From: Diphasiastrum complanatum
Taxonomy: Eukaryota > Streptophyta > Lycopodiopsida > Lycopodiales > Lycopodiaceae
NCBI GenBank assembly: GCA_029204225.1
Contig: CM055106.1
Location: forward strand, 5,964,361-6,028,360
DNA: 64,000 nt
Direction: 5' to 3'
Positions 1 through 12,570 of the stretch are shown here, piece after piece. The notes below the pieces were generated by a model, which ran no database searches, was not told the DNA's origin, and saw only the letters and a program-made list of their open reading frames with translations. Made by a program: the position numbers and the translations under genes. How positions within the stretch are numbered: the stretch's first letter is position 1; every line of letters begins with the position of its first letter.

Positions 1-250
1 ATCACTTGCGAAGTTGGAAACACCAATATGAGTATGTAGTGGAAAGCATCCCGACATAGATGGGACCACCACAAGGAATTTCTGAACCTATTCATGGTTT
101 AAATCATGGTTTGATGAGACGTTGTCTTCTATATTATGATTGTATGGGCTCTTCAAGTCCATTATCTCTAGTACAAACCCCAAGTACATATATCACTTGC
201 CAAGTTGGGAAACACCACTATGAGTATGTAGTGGAAAGCATCTTGACATA
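1..250. repeat. Partial direct repeat, about 60 bp, two copies
   Basis: The first 60 bases recur at about 190-250 with a handful of substitutions (shared core: cacttgc.aagttggga/aacaccaatatgagtatgtagtggaaagcat). The sequence between and after the copies differs, so this is a dispersed or degenerate duplication rather than a clean tandem array. No coding motif is visible. Confidence 0.7.
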
Positions 251-2364
<2,114 letters not shown>

Positions 2365-2374
2365 TTTTAATAAT

Positions 2375-2403
2375 GTCCTTGAATACCCTAAGGTACATAG
2401 GAC
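2375..2403 (-). other. LINE 3'-end RNA hairpin, copy B
   Basis: Sense strand: outer stem GUCCU/AGGAC, inner stem GUACC/GGUAU (first pair G-U), loop UUAG. Compared with copy C, the outer stem changed U-A to C-G as a pair, and the inner stem differs at two positions while keeping pairing. Confidence 0.75.
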
Positions 2404-2944
2404 TAAGAAAAGGTACATGTCAAGTGTGCACATAGGAGCTTAAAGCTCAATCATCTATGAAACTATATAACTGCAAATACAATGCATAAAGACAGTTGGC
2501 CTAGTCAGGATCCAATAGCCTGGAATCATATATCACGTGCCCATCTACATGAAAGAAATGGTGGATGGTATGCTGTGAAGGTGTGATTAGATGTGCCCTG
2601 GACCTCTGTCGCCGGATAGGCCGTCTGTGTCGTCTCTGCTGCCGTGGCGCTCTGGGCTGTGATCTAATAACTGACTGTCTCTCTGGCCGTCGACATGGTC
2701 TCTGATGCCGGTGTACGAAGGAGTCGGGAATCTCGGCCTCTCCATCTGAGTCGCTGCCTATGGGTACCTCGGATCTCTGTCTCCGACGGGATATGCACTC
2801 ATCAATGCTCAGCTGTGTCAGGGAATGTGTACCATCTAGTCTCCTCCTCCTCAGGTCTGACATCTCTCGGATCATCAGTGCGACACATCTAGGGTCCTCA
2901 TAAGATATCAAGGTAGTAGTCAATGGTAGCTATCTACGACGATA

Positions 2945-4010
2945 CTATGAAGACACCTTTACCATAGATCTTGTTTGAAGTGTAACTGGGTGCTCTCTGA
3001 ACAAGCAGTAGTACCGCCCCCGTATCTCATAGTAGGCTGGACATCTGAAGAGGAAATGTGACTCATCCTCAGTCTCATGCATAACACACATGCTACAAAG
3101 CCGGTCCTCTCGTGGGGTGCCACTGTATCTGCTAGTCTCAATAGCCAACTGATGTGAAGAAACCCGAAACTAACTCATCGCTATCCGCAGACTATGTGAT
3201 ATACTCCTCAGCAAGTAACCAGATACTATGGGGCAGCCAGCCGGATCAAGAGATAGAAAGTGTGTACGATAGAACTCACTCTTGGTCCCCAATGGACCCT
3301 GCCAAGTGATATGAAGATATGATCTGTAAAGGAGGCCTTTGATGTACTGGTGGGTGCCCGTAGGTAGATCACTGATCTGGATACCCAATGTGGAGAGGAG
3401 ACGGCAAGCCTGGGAGTACCATGAGAAAAGGTGTCCCTCTGAGTGTAGGCGTTGGGATGAAGACAAAGCTGCAACTACATAATGTGTACCCCCATCCTGA
3501 AGATCCTCTAACCTCTGTATGAATGTCACAATATGGAATAAGGCCTCAATCTGAATGGGGGGGACCGCGAACTCCGCCAAGATAATCTGGTGTGGTACTG
3601 AGGGCTTAGCCCGTATCATCCGGGAGAGCAAACGAATCTGGAGCCGGGAGATATATGTCCAATCAGTAGTTGCTTTCATGGGGTCCCCGCCTTTGTGGAT
3701 AGGGTGAATGAGGTTTGTGGACCATAGAGGGGGAAAATCAGAGGTGACAGCTCGGTTGAATAGGATGGAGAGAAAGGGTGAGAGGATGTCGGGAGCATAC
3801 TTTAGAAGTTCAGCCTCTAGCTCATCAATGTCTTTGGCTTTATGGGAATGGAGTCGTGTGACGGCCTTTTCTATAACTTCGTCAGTGAATATGGCAGAAG
3901 TATCCGTGAGACAGGAGGTGGGAAGAGGAGGGGTATCTGGGATGGTGTACAATGATGTGGCATATGCGACCCAAGTGCTGAGGTCTGTGATCCGTGGTGG
4001 GGGTTGACCG
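2945..4010 (-). pseudogene. LINE ORF2 RT remnant of copy B, catalytic core deleted
   Basis: From 3952 the frame reads the N-terminal RT region (SHKAKDIDELEAELLKYAP, LIHPIHKGGDPM) and then, at about 3660-3685, jumps directly into post-RT sequence (LQIRLLSRMIRAKP...LAEF) that in copy C lies well downstream of the YVDD box. Reading continues in frame to 3170. A shifted frame at 3148-2945 carries the CSMCVMHETEDESHFLFRC cysteine/histidine motif (CX2C...HX4C). The palm domain with its two catalytic aspartate motifs is absent. The fused frame contains no stop over 260 residues, so the deletion is in frame. Confidence 0.85.
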
Positions 4011-4071
4011 TGGAAGGAACCTCTTTTAAAATGAACCTGAGGAAGAACTAAAGAGGAGATCCATTAGTTTC

Positions 4072-5275
4072 TTACCCTGACCAATCTCGTATGCGATTTT
4101 CTTTTTTTTTTGTGGTTCTGCGATAGACACGAGATATGGTTTTGGTCATATGAGAAAGATGGGAGCGAGCATATATGAGGTTCTGATGTAGCTGGATGCA
4201 TTCCTGATCATACCAGGGGTTATAGGGTCTATGACGTTGCTGGTCTTTGGGCCGTGGGGATGGAAAGGCAATGGAAGCTGCAGTATGGATGGTCTGGACA
4301 AGAAAGAGGAACTGCTCCTCTAAAGTACGCTCATGTGGGAAATAGGTAAGGAGATCGGAGAGGGCTTCTCTGTATAGTGGTGTGTGATGTGAAGTGTAGC
4401 GGTAGGTGGGTTTAGCTGTAGGGGTCGAAGAGAAAATAGGTGTGATGTGGAGATAACCGACAGAGAGTGAGAGATATGAATGATCAGAAAGAGTGGTGCA
4501 GTGTACAGAGAAGGATGAAATGAAGTGAAGGAGAAACGGTGAACCCATGAAATAGTCGACGACACTATGTCCTCCACTATGTGGGAAGCAAGTGTAGTCA
4601 CAAGAGCCTGGTAGCTGAAGAAGGCCATTATAAATGGCCAGTCCATGAGCCTCAACCAACTGAAGCATTTGCTCCCCATATGATGTGACTGGACCCGCTG
4701 CATCCGTCGATCGCCGTATAAGACCAAGATCATCCCAATCAAGTGCATGTATCCGCTGTGGGTCATCTGCTGCTCTGTGAAATTCCGTTTGCCTAGACCC
4801 AGTCCTGGCATTGAAGTCCCCCGCTAGAAGAATATATCCTCGATCCTCATATCTGATAATGTCCGATGAAATATCCATGAAAGGTGACTCCTCCTCTAAG
4901 GTGAAAGCTGATGTCTCTGGAGGGAAATAACAAATAGCCAAGAATATGTCACGATCTAACTCCATCAACCTGTGGTCCAACCTGATCCAGATATAGCGAG
5001 CCTGCTCGTCAGTGTATAGTAGCTCGACCCATGGCTGGAGAGAGTCTCGAAATAAGCAAGCAACACCACCTGAACCGCGACTAGTCAGTGCCCTCATCTT
5101 CCCACTACAAGTAGAAAGCTAGCAAAATCCCTCAATGCAAGGAAGTCCTCTCTCAGGACTCTCATGTGTCTCAGTAAGTATAAGGATATCCCCTGTAGTA
5201 CAAAAATCTCTAAAGTCTCCTGCTGTAGCTGAAGAATGGATACCATTGCAGTTCCATAAACTTAACCGCAATGCT
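4072..5275 (-). pseudogene. LINE APE-type endonuclease of copy B (one nonsense codon)
   Basis: The - strand from about 5275 reads the classical endonuclease motifs in order: WNCNGI near the start, LTETHE, then GSGGVACLF, LLAGDFNART, HSVVDYFMGSP and LSDHSYLSL, followed by a linker ending in a lysine-rich run. These correspond to the Asn, Glu, Asp/Asn and Ser-Asp-His catalytic motifs of the exonuclease/endonuclease/phosphatase fold, which nicks target DNA for target-primed reverse transcription. A TAG at about 5120-5122 separates the first 50 residues from the rest; the remainder (from 5097) is open for 341 residues. No ORF2 start codon stands out between the ORF1 stop at 5360 and the first motif. 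Confidence 0.88.
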
Positions 5276-5359
5276 TTTGTGAGGGCCCCCAAACCGCTCC
5301 TAAGTCCGGGGGACCCAAATTCCTATGCCTCAGATTTTTGGGGGTCAATGTATCGGGCC

Positions 5360-6424
5360 TTACCATCCCGATAGATCACCCTTTTTTTCCAGTGCTTTGG
5401 CTTCGCTGAAAACCTTCCTCCTTTTGGCAACTTGCATAGGTGTGAGATCATCGTCCATGAAGACAAGGGTACCTCTCAGCCTAGCTCGTAGCCTAAGGAC
5501 AACTTGCCGCCCCTCTATTCCCGTGAACCGTATGATGAGTGTAGTTGGATCTCTTTTAGTTCTCCACGCTTTTTCCATTCCGTTGTGATGGTGGGAAAGT
5601 GTATCTGTGAGGAAACTGGATGCTTCGATAATTGGAGCCTTAGTATCTTCAATTCCTCGCACCCGCACATTCAGAGATTTATACTTCCGCATTTCTTCTT
5701 CGGATATGGTGGCTGAGATGACGCTATTGAAAGTGTGTGTACCTTCTTTACCGTCTTCTTTGAACAGAGAGGCCCATGTTTTGGTTTCCGCCTTATGTTG
5801 CTCAATCCGTTCCTTCAATTCTTGGATCTTTGTGGTGCTGGCTGGTTCTTCTTTTCTGCTCAAGGTCTCTTCCAAAGATATGATCCGGGCCATCATAGTT
5901 TGCTTCTCGATTGCCATAGCTTGTATTGTGGTTTTCAATTGACCCATTTCCATCCTTAGGTAGCTAGATTCCAGTGTAATCTGTTCCATGCAAGAGAGAA
6001 GGTACTGTTCAAATGCTTTCGTAGGAGAGTAGGCTTCTTTAGGGAATGAGAGAGGATAATGGGAGGGGGCAGGAGAACCATGGAGAAAGGAGAGGGCCAA
6101 GGAAGAGGGGGGGGGGGGGGGGGGGGGGCTGTGAGCAGGTAGCGCAGACATCGAGGGGGTGGGAAGGGCCAACGAGGGGTGGGAGGAGCGGGAGTAGGCT
6201 GAGCAGGCAGCGAGGGGGTGGGAGAGGTGGTGGGAGAGGGAGTAGGCAGCGAGGGGGTGTGTGAAGGGACAACGACAGGCTGCAAAGGAGAGGGAGGGGG
6301 TAGCGAAGGAGAGGGAGGGGAGCGAGGGCTCCCCTTTTTTCTGGGCCATGGAGACCTGCTGAGTGCGATGGAGGTCAGAGGGGAGGTGAGTGCGACCAGG
6401 GTAGGGCGAGCTAGGCCAGGGCAA
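5360..6424 (-). CDS. LINE ORF1 protein (nucleic-acid-binding, coiled coil plus RRM-like)
   Basis: An open frame of 354 codons at the 5' end of LINE copy B. Residues 1-125 are Pro/Ser/His-rich and low in complexity, including a polyproline stretch encoded by a run of 22 C on the sense strand. Residues about 130-225 are charged and heptad-like (EQITLESSYLRMEMGQLKTT, then LEETL and IQELKERIEQ), a probable coiled coil. Residues about 245-340 contain NVRVRGIEDTKAP and VFMDDDLTPMQVAKRR, which match the RRM and C-terminal pattern of L1/Tx1 ORF1 proteins. Such proteins coat the element RNA. The ATG lies 15 bases inside the (GA)n junction, so this copy seems to start at or very near the true 5' end. 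The frame is intact, unlike ORF2. Confidence 0.75.
   Translation of the reverse strand: MPWPSSPYPGRTHLPSDLHRTQQVSMAQKKGEPSLPSLSFATPSLSFAACRCPFTHPLAAYSLSHHLSHPLAACSAYSRSSHPSLALPTPSMSALPAHSPPPPPPPSSLALSFLHGSPAPSHYPLSFPKEAYSPTKAFEQYLLSCMEQITLESSYLRMEMGQLKTTIQAMAIEKQTMMARIISLEETLSRKEEPASTTKIQELKERIEQHKAETKTWASLFKEDGKEGTHTFNSVISATISEEEMRKYKSLNVRVRGIEDTKAPIIEASSFLTDTLSHHHNGMEKAWRTKRDPTTLIIRFTGIEGRQVVLRLRARLRGTLVFMDDDLTPMQVAKRRKVFSEAKALEKKGDLSGW
6107..6128 (+). repeat. Homopolymer G22
   Basis: Twenty-two consecutive G, which is C22 in the sense strand of LINE ORF1, coding for polyproline. Length is likely unstable and sets the ORF1 reading frame. Confidence 0.95.
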
Positions 6425-6434
6425 CAGCCATCAC

Positions 6435-6438
<4 letters not shown>

Positions 6439-6484
<46 letters not shown>
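6439..6484. repeat. (GA)23 microsatellite; 3' tail of LINE copy C, 5' junction of copy B
   Basis: Forty-six bases of GA dinucleotides followed by agaagaaagaaagaaag. On the - strand it follows the 3' UTR of copy C and immediately precedes copy B. It is the shortest of the three arrays. Confidence 0.95.
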
Positions 6485-6487
<3 letters not shown>

Positions 6488-7810
6488 AGAAAGAAAGAAA
6501 GAAGAAAGCTTTATTAATGTCTTTTCCATGCCAAAAGGCATATAAGACTAAGGAAATACATGTCAAGTATGTGGTAACCGTGGAGCGTGTAAACGCCTCC
6601 AAAAACTGTAATAAAGAAAAAAAAGGAAACATCTAGTACAAGTTAAGATAACTACATAAATGATAATGTTTGTGCATGGTAGTCAAATGTGTCCACGTCA
6701 AGATGCCAGGTCTGTACTGGCACTGTAGAAGGATGTAATGAGAGCTGTAGCATGAGGAAGTGCAGGAGCCCGCTGATGTCGCCTGTGAACAGGAGCATGT
6801 ATAGTGTGTCTCTGTGTAAGAGGTCTAGTAGGGCGTCCCATACTATGTGGCAATAGCTACGATACAACTGTTGTTTGATAAATGCATGAGTTCCCTGTGG
6901 GAGATCCAGTATCGAGAAGCCCCATGCCTGGAAGAAGGTAGCCACATCACCATACCAGGAAGATCTAGCCTGCTGTCCAGCTATAGCTCGAGAAGAAGTA
7001 AGTGCTGCCATCGCGTATCTGTGAGTATCCATGGTCTCAAGTCGATGTAGAAAGGTAACAATCTGAAACAAAGCCTCTACCATCATGGGAAGTGAGGCAA
7101 ACTCCGCCAAAAGAATCTCATGAGGAACTAATGGCTTCGCACGAATCATCCTCCCTAACACGGTGATCTGCAGGTGAGTGATATCTCTCCAAGTACTGTG
7201 AGATAATCCTGGGCACCAAACCTCTGCCGAGTGCATAGCCATTGGAAAGACCGTGGTAGAGAAAAGGTGGTCTCTAGAAGTAGGATCATGAATATGGTAA
7301 CTAGTACACACTCTCTCCATATGTACCAAGGCAGCATGCCCCTTATGCAGGCGAGATAGAGTAGTAGAGCGGAAAGTGAGTAAGGGACCGGTCAATAGTA
7401 CACCTAGATAGGTGTATGAGGTAACAATCTCCACCCATCATAATAGAATGTGTCATCTCTCATATGTTGCCGGTTAGTGTTAAACACCATGACCTTGGTC
7501 TTAGCAATATTCACCGTTAGGCCCCACACTAAGCAAAAACCTTAGAGAGCATCAAGATGTCATTGTAACCCAGAGGCTGTAGAGGATAGCAATGCCACAT
7601 CGTCCACGTACAGTAGGATAGGAATAATAACATCAACAAGTGGACATCCATCACCACCCTCCTCCTTGATGATCCGCTCTAGATCATCAATGTACAATGC
7701 AAAAAGAGTGGGAGAGAGTGGACATCCCTGCTTGACCCCAACTGTGCTCTGGATAAAAGACGACCAATTGCTGCCATGGCCTTGGATAAGCTACGCATAA
7801 ATTGCTTGTA
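6485..7810 (-). mobile_element. LINE copy C, 5'-truncated, contains the YVDD RT core
   Basis: On the - strand the first recognisable sequence is at about 7760: GVKQGCPLSPTLFALYIDDLE, then LLYVDDVALLSS (7596-7618), then VNIAKTKVMVFN. These are consecutive RT palm motifs with both aspartates of the active site present. From 7434 a 260-residue open frame continues through the thumb and post-RT region (THLQITVLGRMIRAKP...LAEF). One stop codon lies near 7540. The C-terminus appears shortened relative to copies A and B (no CX2C...HX4C motif). The 3' UTR carries the hairpin at 6519-6548 and ends in (TC)n. No microsatellite flanks the 5' truncation point. Confidence 0.88.
6519..6548 (-). other. LINE 3'-end RNA hairpin, copy C
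   Basis: Sense strand: outer stem GUCUU/AAGAC, inner stem AUGCC/GGCAU, loop UUUU; all ten pairs are Watson-Crick. This is the best-formed version of the hairpin shared by all three copies. Confidence 0.78.
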
Positions 7811-8640
7811 ACCGATAGTCACTCATCATGCATATAACCATCACACACCACAAACAGCTTTACATGTCTCTCATTGGAGGATGAGTCCTCACAAGATAAT
7901 TAATACCTTTGGCATTCTAAAACCCAACTTTTGCCTCAATGCCTTACCTAAGGACATACTAATATCCTTATGGTTGGGAAGGACATAACGTTGGTACCAA
8001 AGGGACGCATCAAACTATGCCATTAATGCTTTGAGCCGGATCAGAGAAATTAATTGATTATGCTTTTGCTGAGATTCAATCCAATTTGTTTCTTTCTCTT
8101 CGAAATCTATGTAAAATCAATGCGTTTTTCAGTTGTATTTGGCAAGAAGTCCTGGCAAGAAATTCTAAATCTAGGGAAGTCTTTGGGTGTAGGACTCTAA
8201 GATATCCTGAGTTGGGAAAATATAGTTAGAATTTTCCATAAAGAATGGGTTACTTGTTTTAAACAAAAATATATGTCTGCTAGATAAAGAGGATACTAGG
8301 GGTCAAATCCTATATGAATGTCATGAGCGTGGGACACTATGGCATAAAATGGACACTTGACCTTGTTAGAAGGAATTTTTTTTGGCCAAAAATGAATGAT
8401 TGTGAGGAGGCATATGTTCAAAGCATATGTTCAAAGAGATAGACAATGCCAAGTTAATAAAGTGAAAAGACTCAAAACAGTTGACCTGCTATATCCATTG
8501 GAAATTCTCGATAAAAAGTGAAAGTAATCTGATGGATTTGTGATTAGACTTCTCAGAATCGGGAAGGCTCACGATTCCATTTGGGTAGTGGTTAAAGGCT
8601 AACCAAAATCGTTCAATCTATTCCAACAAAGTTCACCGAC
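7811..8640. other. No gene recognised
   Basis: AT-rich sequence between LINE copy C and a gypsy remnant. No motif is recognised. It may be decayed upstream gypsy pol, since the next feature starts abruptly at integrase. Confidence 0.45.
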
Positions 8641-9740
8641 AAATTCTAGCAATTGGTCTTTGAAAGATTGGAAACTATGATGAGTCACCATGAATTTGAT
8701 GAACAGATAGAACGTACCAACCAATCAATGGAAGATATGCTTCAAGCATATCTTTACAAGCACCAATTAGAGTGGCGAATGTACCTCCCAATGATTGAGT
8801 TCGCATACAATAGTATGAAGCATTTTGTCACCGGAATTGGTCCTTTCATGTTGATGTTTGGCTTTCAGCCTCATTCTCCAATATCAATCGAACTCAAAGG
8901 TCTCAAAGTGCAAAGTGCAAATTGGAACTGATTTTTTGCAAGACATGCAAAAATGTTACAAGTGGTCAAGGATGATATAAAATCAACTCAGGATCAAGCC
9001 CATTTCTATACTAACCGAAGTCACTCACCTTGAAAGTTTAAAGTTGGTGACTGGGTATATCTTAGAATCACAAACAATTACAAGTCACTACGGAAGGAGA
9101 AATGTCCAAAATCATCTCCTTGATTTAGTGGCCTCTACAAGATTGTAAAGAAACTCAATCACTTCACTTATCAATAAACCTTACTTCGAAAGGTGAGCTG
9201 CTAAAATAGGGTTTGTTCATGTTCATCGAGCAGCCAATTCTTGTGTGATATGCAAAGAATGTTGTAGTTAGCATGTGAAAATGATTTGAGCACTCAAAGC
9301 AGGCCAAACATTATGTTGACCTGAAACTAACTCGAGAATTCAATGTTGGATGGTGTATATGAGGATTCCTAAGGATTCCAATTTTTGCGTACAAGCAAAC
9401 ATTATAAACTATTGACACGTTGCAATGGGCTATGTACAATTTTTAAGAGAATTGGATCTTTAGCTTATCAATTGGATCTTCCTGAAGGTGTTAGAGTATA
9501 TTTTGTGTTTCATGTAAGCCGATTAGAACTGAGTTTACACAAAGGATACACTTTAGCAGCGAAAGATAATCTCCTCGTAAATATCTCTCAAAGTATTTAT
9601 GTACCCATCAAAAGCAATGAAAAATCGCTTGGTAATCAAACTTTTGGTTCATTGGAAAGGGTGTTCTAGTGATGATGATTCTTGGGAGCAACCTAATTCA
9701 TCAAAGAAGAATCAATCTCATTTTTCATTTTGATGTCAAA
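8641..9740 (+). pseudogene. Ty3/gypsy chromovirus integrase C-terminus and chromodomain remnant
   Basis: The first segment (8653-8931) reads ERTNQSMEDMLQAY, then W..YLPMIEFAYNS and TGIGPFMLMFGFQP, the end of a gypsy integrase core. After stops and frameshifts, 9385-9520 reads FKRIGSLAYQLDLPEGVR and VFHVSRLEL, the GPY/F-type module. About 9640-9700 reads HWKGCSSDDDSWEQPNS, a degraded chromodomain (normally WKG...D.TWE). Together these identify a chromovirus-type element on the + strand. It is heavily decayed and lacks RT, RNase H and gag. The related LTR at 9863 could be its 3' LTR. Confidence 0.85.
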
Positions 9741-9862
9741 ATTGAAATAAGTGGGAAAGAATGTTATATTCTTAGCGTGTATAGTTGGTATTAGGCCTAG
9801 CCTATATCATATGGTAGCCCCTAACTTGAAATAGGCCTTATGTCCCTTTTTGGTTAAGGCAT

Positions 9863-10130
9863 AGTTATGGACTCGGCTCATTACATTCGCCATGTCCTTT
9901 ACTTTTTACTCTATTTGATATTTGGTCATGTACTGATGAGGGGGGCCATTTGGGGGGTCATAGACCCTACCTGGAGGGCGCACTATTATCCCTCTTAGAG
10001 ATTGGGTTCATCAGTCTTATACATTGAGGTCCCTTTTAGAGCTTCTCTATGGGTATAAGTAGGAGACATTGTCATTCATTATTCAAGTTATGATATTGAC
10101 ACTGCTGCTGACCAGGTGCTGACTAGCGCT
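9863..10130 (+). mobile_element. LTR fragment related to the AGTTA...TAACT element
   Basis: Begins AGTTATGGACTCGGCTCATTACATTCGCC, matching the start of the LTRs at 32813 and 35268. It shares further blocks with them: ccatttgg, the ggagggcgcactattatc block, cccttttag..cttc, a ctataagtagga TATA region, and cattattcaa.ttgatatt. The matching stops before the LTR 3' end; a LINE fragment starts shortly after. It lies about 140 bp downstream of the chromodomain remnant. Confidence 0.75.
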
Positions 10131-10254
10131 GAGGCTGTTGAGTTGCTCTATGCGTTGTTGCAGCTGACCTAATGAGCTACCTTTACCTGACACATTGCTG
10201 AGATTGATTCTCCCTCCACGCTCTCTTCCTACCTGCCTTGCTGGAAATAATGGA

Positions 10255-11965
10255 ACCAAAAGACCTTGATGCCCCTTCTAGCAGAGAGTCATGAGTCTCA
10301 ATTTTGTCCTCTTCCTATGGTGACAAATTTCTCTTGGCACTCGGTATTTAGACCATTTCTACGGGGGAAGACCTCCAGAGGCTCAGGTGGAGTGGTATGC
10401 TTATACAGGGACCGATATAGTCGTACTCTTAAGATGGTTAAGCAAGACCCGTATGCACGTTCTTTATGGTTACAATTAGTTGGGCATTCTTTAGGCTTGG
10501 CGAGAGATATCTTCTTGGCAGTATGTTATATTGCTCCTCAAACCTCGACATTTGCAGACTATGGTGGGGACCCTTTTCAGGCTTTGTCAGAGGATATTGC
10601 CATCTTTTCTCTCAAGGGATATGTTCTCTTAGCGGGGGACTTTAACGCACGCACGGCCACCAGATAGATAGAATTTCATGCAGTGACGGATTATCTCCAG
10701 CTTCGTATTTTGGATACAAATCTAGAACAAACTTCTCATGATGGGGCTACCCCTTCTACTGCATTTGGTGAGCAGCTACTCAGGATTACCGAGGCACATT
10801 CCTTGGTTATTCTGAACGGTTTATCGTAGTGGCCTGATTCAGCAACTTTCACTTGTCATCCACATGGAGGTGGGCATAGTGTGGTGGACTACTTCATTGG
10901 CTCGCCAGCCTTGATTCCTCTTATTCATAACTTTACCATTCTCTCTACCACCTTGGTTGCTCTTACTCTCTGTTGGTTAGACTTCACCCCTTCCAACCAC
11001 TTGACCTAAGACCGCTAAGCCTAGTGTTTCTTTTCGTGCAAAGCTCATCCCACAATACACCCTCGTGCTCAACACTCTTCTGCAAGAGTTTCCCTTCTCC
11101 TCTTCTATTGAGCAACAGGCTAGCTTCTTGTCACATTCTCTCATACAAGCCGCCACCCAGGCCTTTCCCCATAAGACATATTCCACTCACCGAAAGACCT
11201 ATAATCGATGGTATGATCATGATTGCCACACCTTACATAAGCAGGTGTTATTCGCCATGCATCACTTTCCCAATCTTTGTAGTCAATAAAAAGAAAAGAG
11301 CCTATCTAACAAGAGATGGTCAGAAGCTTATAGACTCCCTTTTCTCTTCCTCACTTTTCTGAAAACTCTTTTCTAAGAAGTCTTCCTTAATTTCACCCAT
11401 TGATATCGACTCTTGGGTGGAATATGCTACTCGCTTATACACTACAGATACCCCCCCCCATCCCTATCACTCGACCCGCTACATTCTCTCTTTTTACCTC
11501 TGACCAAATCGAATCTGCGATTAGGAAAGCCCAACCCCATAAAGCGAAAGACGTTGACTCACTTAACTCAGATTTTCTCAAACCTATCTCCCAACTTCTC
11601 TCTCCTTACATTGCCCACACTTTTAACATGGTTGTTACTTCTAGCGTTCCAACCAACTGGTGCACGAATCTCCTCCATCCCATCCTCAAGGCTGGCGAAC
11701 CAACGAATGTCGATAACTACCACACTCTCATGATCAGCCACACGATGGCGAAGCTTTATGGCTTAGTTCTACAGTCTACGGTTGGATCCCAGGCGGAGTC
11801 AGATGAGCTATTTGCTCTTGGATAGGCTGGCTTCAGACCCGGATATTCTGCTATTGATCATGCATTTGTCCTACGATGCATCATAGATGAGGCTCGACAT
11901 CGGAGACGGAGAGTATACTGCTGCTTTGTGGATTTCCGCAAGGCCTTTGATGCAGTTCCATCGTT
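10255..11965 (+). mobile_element. LINE copy D: endonuclease and RT N-terminal fragment
   Basis: On the + strand 10266-10667 reads SRGSGGVVCLYRDR, RDIFLAVCYIAP and LLAGDFNART, the same endonuclease as LINE copy B. After a stop and frame changes come HSVVDYFIGSP (about 10880) and then RT sequence from 11400: PHKAKDVDSLNSDFLKP, NLLHPILKAGEPTNVDNYHT, GFRPGYSAIDHAF and CCFVDFRKAFDAVPS (about 11930), where the homology stops. It is truncated at both ends, has multiple stops and lacks the YVDD box. No (GA)n array flanks it. It is clearly the same superfamily as copies A-C but more diverged. Confidence 0.85.
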
Positions 11966-12184
11966 GTGTTACTTTTCTTTTGTTTGTCGCCTTCAAATGA
12001 CTTGCTATTTCCTCACCCATTTGTCTTGCTATTTTTGCTTTGCTGAGTACTTATCAATCTATCTTTGACGAGTCCATGCCTATTGATGTCCATGTTATTG
12101 ACATGTTTTTAGGTCTTGCTACCAAACTACGTAAGCTCATGTCTCATTTTTTTTTCTTTTGTCCATCTAGTTCATGCTCTTTTG
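11966..12184. other. Junction between LINE copy D and gypsy fragment
   Basis: No recognisable coding motif. It contains a T-rich stretch at about 12149-12160 and separates two unrelated TE fragments. Confidence 0.4.
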
Positions 12185-12570
12185 TGTATGAGTAGCAAGT
12201 TTGAGTGGCCATCTTCTCGCTAATGCTCTTGTTCTTGCCCTTTACGATTCTAATTAGGCTTTTGTTGTTGAAATTGATGCTAGTGCTGCAGGTGTTGGAG
12301 CTCTCGTTTGCCGAGGCTCTTGTGTTGTTGCTTATGAGTCTCATTGCTTACAGTCTTATGAGACCTAATATTCTACTCACGAGAAAGAGCTTTTGGCTAC
12401 TATTCATGCCCTTATTAAGTGGCACCGTTATCTTTAGCCTATGCCTTTCAATTTATGTAATGACTGTGAATATTTATGATATCTCGATACTAATAAAAAT
12501 TCTTAGTGATTGCCAATTCCATTGGATACAGTTTCTCAACTATGATCATAGGAGTACTCGCAACTGATTG
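12185..12570 (+). pseudogene. Ty3/gypsy RNase H fragment
   Basis: One + strand frame reads VVEIDASAAGVGALVCRGSCVVAYES, then YSTHEKELLATIHALIKWHRYL, the first half of a gypsy RNase H (TDAS...GAVL, AY.S, YS..EKELLA...KWR.YL). Two stop codons are present and the flanks are not recognisable. It is not contiguous with the chromovirus remnant at 8.6-9.7 kb, whose order would put RNase H upstream of integrase, so it is probably from a different insertion. Confidence 0.82.

Larger units (their letters stand above)
2365..6438 (-). mobile_element. LINE copy B: ORF1, endonuclease, deleted RT, 3' UTR
   Basis: The longest LINE copy, about 4.07 kb on the - strand. The 5' end abuts (GA)n at 6439 and the 3' end abuts (GA)n at 2364. 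Order from its 5' end: an L1/Tx1-style ORF1 (6424-5360), an APE-type endonuclease (about 5275-4072), the start of the RT fused to post-RT sequence (about 4010-3170), a zinc-knuckle-like C-terminus (3148-2945), an arginine-rich frameshifted tail (2923-2501) and a 3' UTR with hairpin at 2375-2403. The RT active-site region is missing, so this copy is an internally deleted derivative. Two ORFs, an APE endonuclease and a 3' CCHC-like region place it among L1/Tx1-related non-LTR elements; the exact clade needs a tree. Confidence 0.9.
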
